Source: Stomoxys calcitrans (lineage: Eukaryota; Arthropoda; Insecta; Diptera; Muscidae). Taken from it: a stretch of 64,000 bases of DNA. Under the pieces are notes generated by a model. That model worked only from the letters and a program-made list of their open reading frames with translations. It had not been told where the DNA came from and searched no databases. Made by a program: the position numbers and the translations under genes. The DNA lies in NCBI RefSeq assembly GCF_963082655.1, contig NC_081552.1, forward strand, positions 70,291,465 through 70,355,464, given 5' to 3'. Below, piece by piece: positions 44,270 through 54,265 of this stretch; the stretch's first letter is position 1; each line of letters starts with the position of its first letter.

Positions 44270-45766
44270 TATACCCTCCACCATAGGATGGGGGGTATAC
44301 TAATTTCGTCATTCTGTTTGTAACTACTCGAAATATTCGTCTGAGACCCCATAAAGTATATATATTCTTGATCGTCGTGAAATTTTATGTCGATATAGCC
44401 ATGTCCGTCCGTCTGTCCGTCCGTCCGTCTGTCTGTCGAAAGCACGCTAACTTCTGAAGGAGTAGAGCTAGCCGCTTGAAATTTTGCACAAATACTTCTT
44501 ATTAGTGTAGGTCGGTTGGTATTGTAAATGGGCCATATCGATCCATGTTTTGATATAGCTGCCATATAAACCGATCTTGGGTCTTGACTTCTTGAGCCTC
44601 TAGAGTGCGCAATTCTTATCCGATTTGAATGAAATTTTGCACGACGTATTTTGTTATGATATCCAACAACTGTACCAAGTATGGTTGAAATCGGTCCATA
44701 ACCTGATATAGCTGCCATATAAACCGATCTTGGGTCTTGATTTCTTGAGCCTCTAGAGTGCGCAATTCTTATTCGATTTGAATGAAATTTTGCACGACGT
44801 GTTTTGGTATGATATCCAACAATTGTGCAAAGTATGGTATAAATCGGTCCATAACCTGATATAGCTGCCATATAAACCGATCTGGGGTCTTGACTTCTTG
44901 AACCTCTATAAGGCGCAAATCTTATCCGATTGGAATGAAATTTTGCACGACGTATTTTGTTGTGATATCCAACAACTGTGCCAAGTATGGTTCAAATCGG
45001 TTCATAATCTGGTATAGCTGTCATATAAACCGATCTTGGGTCTTGACTTCTTGAGCCTCTAGAGGGCGCAATTATCGTCCGATTTAACTAAAATTTTACA
45101 CGTAGTGTTTTGGTATTACTTTCAACAACTATGCTAAGTATGATTCAAATCGGTTCATAATCTGGTATAGCTGTCATATAAACCGATCTTGGACTTGACT
45201 TCTTGAGCCAAGTGATGGCGCAATTCTCATCCGATTTGGCTTAAATTTAGCATGAGGTGTTTTGTTATGACTTCCAATAACTGTGCTAAGTATGGCCTAA
45301 ATCGATATAGAACCTGATATAGCTGCCATATAAACCGATCTGGGATCTTGACTTCTCGAACCTCTAGAGGGCGCAATTCTCATCCGATTTGGCTGAAATT
45401 TTGTACAAGGCCTTCTCTCATGACCTTCAATATACGTGTCTAGTATTGTCTGAATCGATCAATAGCTTGATACAGCTCCCATATAAACCTATCTCCCGAT
45501 TTTGCTTCTTAAGCCCTTACAAGGCGCAATTTTTATCCGAATGAACTGAAATATTACACAATGACTTTTACAATGTCAATCAGCATTCAATTATGGTCCA
45601 AATCGGACTATAACTTGATATAGCTCCAATAGGATAACAGTTCTTATTCAATTATTATTATTTGTCTAAAAAGAGATACCGCGCATAGAACTCGACAAAT
45701 GCGATCAATGGTGGAGGGTATATAAGATTCGGCCCGGCCGAACTTAGCACGCTCTTACTTGTTCTG
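44270..45766 (+). mobile_element. Helentron-like element H9, best-preserved copy, 153-bp units
   Basis: The left end tataccctccaccat (44270-44284) and atggtggagggtata (45708-45722) form a perfect 15-bp subterminal inverted repeat. Near the right end, ttcggcccggccgaa (45728-45742) is a 7-bp-stem hairpin, followed about 20 nt later by the terminus cttacttgtt. Unit cores (g/ccatataaaccgat) lie at 44561, 44714, 44867, 45020, 45173, 45325 and 45478: intervals of 153, 153, 153, 153, 152, 153. It interrupts X3 within a T run (gactttttctgg in X2), fitting insertion between T and T. These are the hallmarks of Helentron/DINE-1 derivatives. Confidence 0.85.
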
Positions 45767-46085
45767 GATGCATTGGTAGCTTTTGCAATGCTTCTGGTTT
45801 ATTTTCTCTCCAAAATCGACAATTCTGCTTACTTACGTACCCATTGAGCCAAAAATGAGCTTCGTCGCTGAAGAAGAAGAAGCGCGCGATGAACTTTCTT
45901 AGCAGAGCACGCATTTTGATAACAAAATATCAATAATTTGCCATCTTTGTTCGTTTGTAAGATGATTCATGGTTAAATTATAGACCAAACTCAAGATGTT
46001 TGAGAGTGGAACAAAACACGAAACGTGCGTGAGCAGTGTAAACCAGTGTTGCCAAGAAGATAAGAGCTAAGAAATCACCCTTAGT
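45767..46085 (-). mobile_element. Mariner-like element X3, 5' part
   Basis: Minus strand begins aagggtgatttcttagctct and 'ttggcaacactgg', then gives N-terminal transposase blocks and the NGYV/QNCRFW region. As in X1 and X2, the N-terminal histidine-alanine-leucine block joins directly to the SDEAHFW block through the same internal deletion. Confidence 0.75.
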
Positions 46086-46087
46086 TC

Positions 46088-46610
46088 GGCATGGCTGACA
46101 GTGTCGAATACTTTCAATATGCCCAATGCCACAAGGGCCGTCCAATGACATGGCCTGGGCGGATTGAAGCCACGGTAAATGTGTGCGGTCATGGCTTGCA
46201 CAGCAGTTGTTGTGCTATGCAGCCTTCGAAATCGATGCTGATGCTCGGCGAATGGAAATTCTCCTATGAGGCTTGGAAAGAGTAGTTAGACAAACGTCTT
46301 GGCTTCTGATCAGATAAGGGAGATCGGTCTGTACGACTCTCCCTCGCCGTGGATGACATTCGTTACTTTGCCACGGTAAATTGTGATGGCTGTCCAACGA
46401 CTTAAAGACCACGGACCAATGGCTCTCCTCCTTACCTTGTCACTCCCGTGATGCTCAATAAATTGACGGTTGAACAACCTGGCGAATCTCTTCGGGTCAC
46501 TCACAGTTACGTTGCCAAACCTGATTAAGGACCTGTCGTCCCTTCTTCCGGGATTCGAGAGTGACTTTATAAGTGCTTCCAAAAGTTTCGACCTATGCAA
46601 TCAACAGGTT
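46088..46610 (-). pseudogene. Jockey-like LINE ORF2 fragment (reverse transcriptase)
   Basis: Minus strand shows GESYRPISLI, then FAEHQHRFRRLHSTTTA and VFDTVSH, consecutive reverse-transcriptase blocks of Jockey-type elements. Upstream are RFARLFNRQFIEHH-like residues. Interrupted by stops and frame changes. Confidence 0.75.
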
Positions 46611-46919
46611 ATCTATCACCGGCTAAGATACAATCTTTCAGGCGGATTGGCTTAGGGCGATATACACAACTTGTATTAACGTATCGTATACGGATCACAC
46701 AAAACCAATAGATAGATGTTGTCGTATTTTATTTTGAAAACTCTGAAAAAGTTAAAAATACGTATCTGTAAGGGATGATTACTGAGGATCACCTGCCTCG
46801 GGAGTATCAATTCTAAAGCAAGACAATTCCACTTAATTAGTCCTTTATAGCGTAGCGTTTTTTGGGGATAGTAAAACTTCTGCGTTCCATCCTGTTCCAT
46901 TATGGCCACTGCCTCACTC
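46611..46919. other. Unclassified spacer
   Basis: No supported feature. Confidence 0.4.
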
Positions 46920-47092
46920 TCTACCTGACGTCCAAAATCGTTCAGGCGATACCTAAAAAGGATGAGGCGAACAACCCTGCGAATTATCGGCTAATTGCGG
47001 TATGATCCGCGCTTTTCAATGTTATGGAGAGCATGATCAACCACCATCTTGTGATGTATTAAGAGTCCAATGCCCCTGCGTACTGGTGAAAT
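46920..47092 (+). pseudogene. LINE reverse transcriptase fragment, plus strand
   Basis: Reads KIVQAIPKKDEANNPANYRL, then ALFNVMESMINHHLVMY with one stop between. It is the beginning of a reverse-transcriptase domain from a different LINE than the minus-strand neighbour. Confidence 0.7.
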
Positions 47093-47094
47093 GA

Positions 47095-48208
47095 AACAAG
47101 TAAAAAGGTGTTAAGTTCGGTCGGGCCGAACTTTGGATACCCACCACCTCGGGTATATATGTAAACCACCTTCCATCAAAATCCAGTAAAAATTGCATAC
47201 CTTATGTCCCATAGCAGTTATACCGAAATATGTTCCGATTTGGACCAAATACTAATAAGAACAAGTCAATGTTCAATTGTGTATAACAAAATATTGGTGT
47301 TTTTAGTAGCTATATCTAAAAATAAATCGATCTGAACCATATACGACAAGGATGTCGAAAAGCCTAACAAAGGTCACTGTGTCAAATTTCAGTGAAATCG
47401 GACTATAAATGCGTCTTTTATAGGGCCAAAACATTAAATCGAAATATCGGTCTATATGGCAGCTATATCCAAATCTGGACCGATTTGGGCCAAGTTTCAG
47501 GAAAATATCGAAGAGCCTAACACAACTCACTGTCTCAAATTTCAGCAAATTCGGATAATAAATGTGGCTTTTATGGGGCTAAGACCCTAAATCGGCGGAT
47601 CGGTCTATATGTCAGCTATATCCAAATCGGGACCGACCAGAGTCAAATTAATGAAGTATGTCGAAGGGCCTAACACAAATCACTGTCCCAAATTTCAGCA
47701 AAATCGGATAATAAATGTGGCTTTTATGGGCCTAAGACCCTAAATCGGAGGATCGGTCTATATGGCAGCTATATCTAAATCTGGACCGATCTGAGCCAAA
47801 TTGACGAAGGATATCGAAGGGCCTAACACAACTCACTGTCCCAAATTTCAGCAAAATCAGATAATAAATGTGGCTTTTATGGGCCTAAGACCCTAAATCG
47901 GCCGATCGGTCTATATGGGGGCTATATCAAGATATAGTCCGATGTAGCCCATCTTCGAACTTAACCTGCTTATGCTTATGGAAAAAAAGAATCTGTGCAA
48001 AGTTTCAGCTCAATATCTCTATTTTTAAAGACTGTAGCGTGATTTCAACAGACAGACAGACAGACGAACGGACATGTCTAGATCGTCTTAGATTTTTACG
48101 CTGATCAAGAATATGAATACTTTATAGGGTCGGAAATGGATATTTCGATGTGTTGCAAACCGAATGACAAAATGAATATACCCCCATCCTTCGGTGGTGG
48201 GTATAAAA
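47095..48208 (-). mobile_element. Helentron-like element H10, 153-bp units
   Basis: The left terminus aacaagtaaaaaggtgttaa, then a ttcggtcgggccgaa hairpin and atacccaccacc, pairs with ggtggtgggtat at the right end. The unit core tctatatggcagctatat lies at 47451, 47604, 47757 and 47910: exactly 153 bp each. It differs from the H9 subfamily in sequence but has the same period and architecture. Confidence 0.85.
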
Positions 48209-49509
48209 AATGTGCACGTATTATTTTTGTTACTGTTGTTTTGAGTTTTTAGCACCTATGTCTTCTCAACAATTTCACTTGCAGTATGTCGAGTAAATTT
48301 TGGTTCACCTTGTGCCATATGTAAACAATTTGAAGGAGTTAAAGAGTTGTTTTTGGGGCACCAGATCACCACGAGAAAAATATACACACACAAACATCTA
48401 CAAAAGGAATAACTCAAAAGAGAAGTCTACGTATTAAAATTGTTTTTGGGGACAAAAATAATTATGTGTGGATGTCCTGTTCCTTTGGAGACACTACAAA
48501 GTGTATTTGTATTTGTAAATCTTTTTATCAAAACATGACATATTTTAACAACTGATATAGCATCTTGGATCCCAGAAGTTATTTGGTATACAAGATTGTG
48601 TGTAAACAAAAATAAAACAATTTAAAATGGGTATCTGTTTTTGAAGAGAATAATTGAAATAATTATAAATCTTTACCGCTGTCTCTTTTAATAAAAGATC
48701 GAGCTCTTTATTCAGATGATTATTGAAAATCGGAATTGGGTTTGGTTACTTAAAATAAGTACATTGACATAGAGTCGCCTATGGCATACAAACAACACTC
48801 TAAAAGCAAAACGAACTCTTCTTGCTATTGATAAAGAAGTGAACTAACAATTTATTCATAATTATGCCATCAAGACTACGACAAATAGAAGTGGTTATGG
48901 GGCATTTACTTAGCTGTATATTGTTGTGTTTTTTTATCATAGATTATGCTGAAATGCGCTTAATGAATAAAGGAGTGAACTGGAAAATGGTCGGAACAAA
49001 TCTGTACTTTTAATCTCCAAAGAAGGTTCACCCAAAGTCTCTAGGCTTCAAGAAATTATAGCCTTCCCTATGCGGCACCATAGGATACATAAATAAGTCA
49101 TATATTGTATCAGCGATTCATACTTATGGAATAGTAGATCTACTCAGAGTAATCGTCAACAGATAACTTAACTATAGAAGTGATTGTCAGTGATATGCTT
49201 TCGCCAAGCTATTGTGACTTGCGGGTGACTGAAGTACACGGAAATGTGCAGTTACAGACAGAGGCTAGATTCGGTAACAACTCTAAAAGAAACATCGAAT
49301 TTATCGAACGATCGAAATTATTGGCATTGGAAGTTCTACAACGTCTTGTCGTCCTTTCCGCACGCCTGTGTGCAATGCTAGCCGCACATATCCTTTGCAG
49401 GTGCGCCTGTAATCTTATGTGTTTCATGTATCCTAGTCACCTGAAGAAATACTGTCCTTTTGTCCTTCAGTATTCGCCTCGTCTTGGGCGAATTCACGTC
49501 GTATGTAAG
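48209..49509. other. Unclassified sequence
   Basis: No second copy in the window and no element end. A 116-codon frame at 49180-49530 runs into LINE-derived sequence and has no recognised domain, so I do not call a gene. Confidence 0.4.
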
Positions 49510-49750
49510 GTACCTGGATTAGGTGAATAGGGTGGCTTTGAGATTTATATGTGAGGCTATGGGGACTACTGCGACCAGGTCCTCGGAGGTGTTCCTGGGA
49601 ATTCATTCGATTGGCCTATTTGTCAAGGAATCCGCCGAAAAGACGCTGCTTAGGTTGTTGCAACTGGATCAGCCTCGGTGGCTACCGGCCAGACATACCG
49701 GTCTACTCGACGGGGTTATGACCGACTTGTTGTCTTACTACCTGCGTTAG
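49510..49750 (+). pseudogene. LINE ORF2 fragment between reverse transcriptase and RNase H
   Basis: Reads AMGTTATRSSEVFLGIHSIG, then LFVKESAEKTLLRLLQLDQP. This matches the GALRTTP…AL…LP-type segment that follows reverse transcriptase in Jockey/I LINEs. Truncated at both ends; the right end is cut by Helentron-like H11. Confidence 0.7.
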
Positions 49751-50684
49751 GGTCTTAGGCCCAAAAAAGCCACATTTATTATCCAATTTTGCTGAAATTT
49801 GGGATAGTGAGTTGTGTTAGGCCCTTTGATATCTTTATTCAATTTCAGATTTGGCTTTAGCTGCCATATAGACCGATCCCTCGATTTAAGGTTTTGGGCT
49901 CATAAAAGGCGCATTTATTGTCCGATGTCGTCCAAAATTTGGGACAGTGAGTTAAGTTAAGCCCCTTGACATACTTCTACAATATGGCTCAGATCGGACC
50001 AGATTTGGATATAGCTGCCATATAGACCGATCTCTTTTGGTTTTAGGTTTTGGGGTCATAGAAAGCGCATTTATTGTCCACAGTCGCCAAAATTTGGGAC
50101 AGTGAGCTGTTTCGGCCCTTCGACATGCTCCCTCAATTTGGCTCAGATCGGTCCAGATTGGGATATAGCTGCCATATAGACCCGATTTAATCTTTTGGGC
50201 CCATAAAAGGCGCATTTATTGTCCGATGTTGCCGAAATTTGACACAGAGAGTTAAGTTAAGCCCCTCCAAATATTTCTGCAATTTGGTCTAGATGGATCA
50301 AGATTTGCATATAGCTGCCATATAGACCGATATCTCGATTTAAAGTCTTGGCCCCAAAAAGGCGCATTTATAATCCGATTTAACTGAAATTTGACACAGT
50401 GACTTATGTTAGGCTTTTCAGATCGGTTTATAATATCTAAAAATAAACCGATCTGAACCATATGCAATATAGCTACTGAAAACACCAATATTTTGTTATA
50501 CACAATTGAACAATGATCACTTATTAGTATTTGGTCCAAACCGGAACATATTTCGATATAACTGTCATGGGACATAAGGTATGCAATTTTCACCAGATAT
50601 TGATGAAAGGTGCTTTACACATATACCCGAGGTGGTGGATATCCAAAGTTCAGCCCAGCCGAACTGAACGCCTTTTTACTTGTT
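49746..50684 (+). mobile_element. Helentron-like element H11, 5'-truncated
   Basis: Starts inside a unit ('gggtcttaggcccaaaaaagcc'), contains about five degenerate units and ends with 'gaggtggtggatatcc…gttcagcccagccgaactgaacgcctttttacttgtt'. Confidence 0.7.
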
Positions 50685-50867
50685 AAATTTGAAACAATAT
50701 CAATTGTTTTCGAGAAACTAATTCGCGAAACATGAATGACAGAATTCCGATAGCAATGTATTTTGTTGTTTTAAATCATGAAATCTCTACAAACTATCAT
50801 ACAAAATGACCTAAAAAGTGAGAAAGTCACTTCCAAATGCTTAGAGGGATTTAGATAGATGGTTAGA

Positions 50868-51690
50868 TTAAACGGCCATGGTTTTATTAAGGCGATTTTG
50901 TGGTACATTTACGGCAAAACGACTGAGTGGATTTTAATGAAATTGGTATCAATCGAAAGATATTTTTTCAGAAAAGCGACAAATATATATGAAATGTCAT
51001 TTTTCAAAAAGAAAAGACACGGAAATGAAGAATTAATTTTAAACAACAGAAGAAGAAGCATAAACACAGCAAATTCTTGTTGGTGGGAGTATTAGTGGTG
51101 AGAGTAAGAGAAACAAATGGTGCTAAAGAAAGAGTATCACCATTTAGGTGAGGGTGTTGTGGGGGTGTTACTTGATATGTAGGTCAGCCAATTCCTTAAG
51201 CATCGGTTTTGGCCTTCGATGCATTTGCATTTTTGTTGTTGTTGTTTGTATATGTTTTGCGAGGCACAACAATACAAAAAATTTTATAACTTTTTACAAC
51301 TTAATAACAGGTCGTATGCAGTAGATGGGTTTTGAAAAAGCGAGTTTGTACATATTACGGCCAAACCGCCGAGTGAATTTTAATGGAATTGGCATAATGA
51401 ACATTTTTTAGATGTGCAGAATATATTTGAAATTTATTTTCAAAAAAGAAAATCCATGAAAATGTGGAATTAATTTTCAATAAAAGAAGTAGTAGCAGAA
51501 ACACAGCAAATTGTTGCTTTTTACTAAAGCATCCGCTAATTGTGTGATTTCAAGGACATAGTTGGGAGTACTAGTAGTGAGAGTGCGAGAGGTGACTGGT
51601 ATGTGCAAGTGAAAGAGTATGCTGAAAGAGGTTACTATTGGGGTGCAGGTGTGAGGTGGTGTGATGCGTGTGGCCAGCGTTGCCGCTTTG
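50868..51690 (+). repeat. Interspersed repeat Y, copy 2
   Basis: Opposite orientation to 8160-8860, with two units at about 50890-51090 and 51330-51510 joined by a tract containing 'gtaggtcagccaattcc'. Noncoding. Confidence 0.55.
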
Positions 51691-51784
51691 GGCATTTTCT
51701 ACCAAATTGGGAAGGATTTACTTTCAACATTGAGTGTTTGGTCGGATATGCGGCCCATTTCGATTTTAGTACATTTTTAGCGAA

Positions 51785-51960
51785 ATTGTATTTTTATACC
51801 CCCCACCATAGGGTTTATACATTAATCATTCGAAAGATCCATTTCCGAACCCACAAAGTATAAATTCTAAATCGTTGTAAAGTTCTAAGACGATTTAACG
51901 ATGTCCGTCCGTCTTTGTAATCACGCTACAGCCTCATCGATTATGCGATTTTTGTAGTGG
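51785..51960 (+). mobile_element. Helentron-like 5'-end fragment H12
   Basis: 'tttttataccccccaccatagg…' followed by 'acgatgtccgtccgtc'. Truncated before the tandem units. Confidence 0.55.
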
Positions 51961-52255
51961 CAACGTTGCGGGTGGCCCTACTTAGTGTTCTTTGGCATTA
52001 AGGTCAGTCAGTAGCTTAAGCTGCTGCTATAGACAATGACGTTTGTGGTTTAATATGTTAGCAACAGTTAAATGATAATTTGTCAACGCACTTATTTGAA
52101 CATTGAAGTAAACATATAATGGCCTCAAAGCAACTAATTGTGTGGCCACACCATACATCTAATGAATGAAATATTTGGCGGAGAGTTTAAACACGTAAAG
52201 GAAAGAGGGTGCAATATTTTTGCTTACATTATGTAATGGGTCGCACATGCTTAGT
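51961..52255. other. Unclassified spacer
   Basis: No supported feature. Confidence 0.4.
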
Positions 52256-52768
52256 TTAGAAAAGGTTAGCTTGAAAAAAGGGTACGGATATTAATCCGCC
52301 CTGTGCCAGTATAGACATACACCTGAGCCAGTAATCGGTTTATTGTGCGCTCTAAAACTAAAAAAGTAGCATCGAAAAAGAAAATCTAAGTTAAAATTCG
52401 GTACTACTTAAAAAATCCTTAATTGTTTTCCATGCCACACACCTATGTTGGTTCATGTCCCCACCTAAGTACCGGTGTCTTTTAGCCGCGAAATTCCGTC
52501 AGTCCAAGACTGTGCCGCTGGTATCAGTGCCTCGCACTCGACCTCTAGTGTCGTCTAAAGTATCCGATCGGTAACCTCTTCCATTCCTTCCAGATTTCCT
52601 ATCATCGTCTCGATTATACCGCGATGATATGAGCTGTTCCCATCCTCAATTTTTGTTAAGGAAACGTGTTGCGTCAAATTGGCCCACCTTCATCTTCCTC
52701 GTGAACAGGCAGTCTCCTCAGTCTTCTCTGAGTTAACATACCTCTGGATCTAGCCCAGCCATATGCCA
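52256..52768 (-). pseudogene. Jockey/I-like LINE, downstream part and 3' UTR, split by Tc1
   Basis: On the minus strand the segment next to the Tc1 end reads YVNSEKTE and then a basic cysteine-containing CSRGR region, which normally follows the YADD catalytic block. The rest, to about 52256, is noncoding and ends '…cgtacccttttttcaagctaacctt' in minus sense, as a 3' UTR would. The upstream half is at 61113-61400 beyond the Tc1 insertion. Confidence 0.7.
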
Positions 52769-52770
52769 TA

Positions 52771-53003
52771 CAGCAGTCAAAAAAAGTATTCATCATTAGC
52801 AAAATTGATAATAAATTCACTTATTTTGGGTAATTGAAGAAAATTTAAAGTAAACAAATAATGCAGTTTTATGCAATAGTTTATTTTTCGTAATATGTTT
52901 TAAAATAAATTCAAAAAATAAATTTAATTAGCGCAAAAAATGCAATTTTATATACATAATAACACCAAAAACAGAACAAAAAAAGTATTCATCATTAATG
53001 TGC
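52771..53003 (+). repeat. Tc1-like left IR/DR arm
   Basis: Outer direct repeat at 52777-52797 and inner one at 52979-52999, both reading (c)aaaaaaagtattcatcatta. Confidence 0.85.
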
Positions 53004-53026
53004 TATCATCAAAGTCAAATTCAATT

Positions 53027-53759
53027 TGTAGAAGCAGCTTTTATATAAATCACATTGAAGATAATTATATTTTTGATATTATACGTAATGCACTTTAATT
53101 TTATTTGAACTTAGATTTTTGCTTGAGTGTAACCAATTTCTCTTTAACGTTAAATATTAAAACACTCTTTTGAGTTTTGATTTATACCATTGATATTTTT
53201 ACCATTTGTAACATTAACTTATACCATTGATTTATATACCATGGATTTATTCTCTCATTTGCAATTTTACACTCGAATCATTATCACTCACCTAATAGCA
53301 TTTGTCTCTTTCTTTATTATACGTTTTGTCATATGATCTATAGTGAGTACTCTCACTCTCGTTTGTATAACATGTTTTCTTTTGTTTTGAGTGTATAACA
53401 GATTAAGTTTGTCAAACACTTGTAGGCTTAGTCTTAAACTTTGTTAAAAATAAAATTCTTCTTCTAATAGCATTCAACGAGGACAGTTGTCTCATTATTT
53501 AAAGCGGAAGAAACTCATAGGAGGACAAGTTAGGACTTTTAAGTCTGACTTGGCCCGTAAAATAAATATAAAATTAAACTGAACATTATCCAGCTAGGAC
53601 GTTTCGTCTGGTTAGGATTTGTTCATAAAATTCATAATTTAATGAAATATAAAACCACTAGGGTTGGACCCTTAATCTTGCCCTCAAAACTGCTAGGGTT
53701 GGACCCTTCATCCTGCCCTTAATATATCCTAGGGTTGGACCCTTCATCCATTCCCTACA
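53027..53759 (+). repeat. Gypsy-2 5' LTR
   Basis: 733 bp. A likely polyadenylation signal aataaa lies near 53448. The 3' end carries three copies of ctagggttggaccctt (about 53657, 53692 and 53729) separated by 35-37 bp. Confidence 0.95.
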
Positions 53760-53761
53760 AT

Positions 53762-53772
53762 TGGCGCCCAAC
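53762..53772 (+). other. Gypsy-2 primer binding site
   Basis: tggcgcccaac, two bases after the LTR, complementary to the CCA end of tRNA-Lys(CTT) over 11 nt. After that the match stops (aaaaactt), shorter than the 18-nt site of Gypsy-1. Confidence 0.75.
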
Positions 53773-54265
53773 AAAAACTTAAGTTTCCTGAAAATTAATA
53801 AGATTTTTACTATTTCTGTGGTTTCAACGTGGTGCTGACGTCATCAAACATTTGTCCGACCATACTGCTCTGATTATTCTTGGAGTATTGTTGTTGTTGT
53901 CCAGCATTGGTTTGGTTTCAGTGCATTATTGCGTTCTTGCTGATACTCAATTGCATTAGTCGTCAAATCCCACCAGTGTTGTTGTTGCAAATCATCACCA
54001 CGATCATCATTTCTGTTGCTTCTGTAGTTGTTGTTGCATATCTTCAGCATAACCATTATTTCATTTGCTTCTGTTGTTATTGCAATTCATCATCTCAGTC
54101 ATCGGTTTGACCATTCGTTGTTGTCGTTGCAAAGAAGGCTTGCGTTGTTGCTTTGAATTTGAGTGATATTCCATATAAAGAGAGGTGATATTGCTATAGG
54201 CAGCGAGGTTGAAGAAGATTCTCTTAAACAGGGTTCCCCTATTTTGAAAATATATTTTACCCTAT
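53773..54265 (+). other. Gypsy-2 untranslated leader
   Basis: About 490 bp, rich in ttgttgttg/catcat trinucleotides. No upstream gene is called. Confidence 0.7.

Noticed and set aside
44269..44871. A 200-codon minus-strand frame through the Helentron-like repeat
   Set aside because: It stays open because the 153-bp unit is divisible by 3 and lacks stops in that frame; the peptide is a 51-residue repeat of the DNA unit, seen also in other copies with stops.
44561..45640. CRISPR-like regular array
   Set aside because: The period is 153 bp with no short conserved repeat and unique spacers; whole units are related, as in tandem repeats of a eukaryotic transposon.
49180..49530. A 116-codon candidate gene
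   Set aside because: No domain, unclear start, and it merges into LINE-derived sequence at its 3' end.
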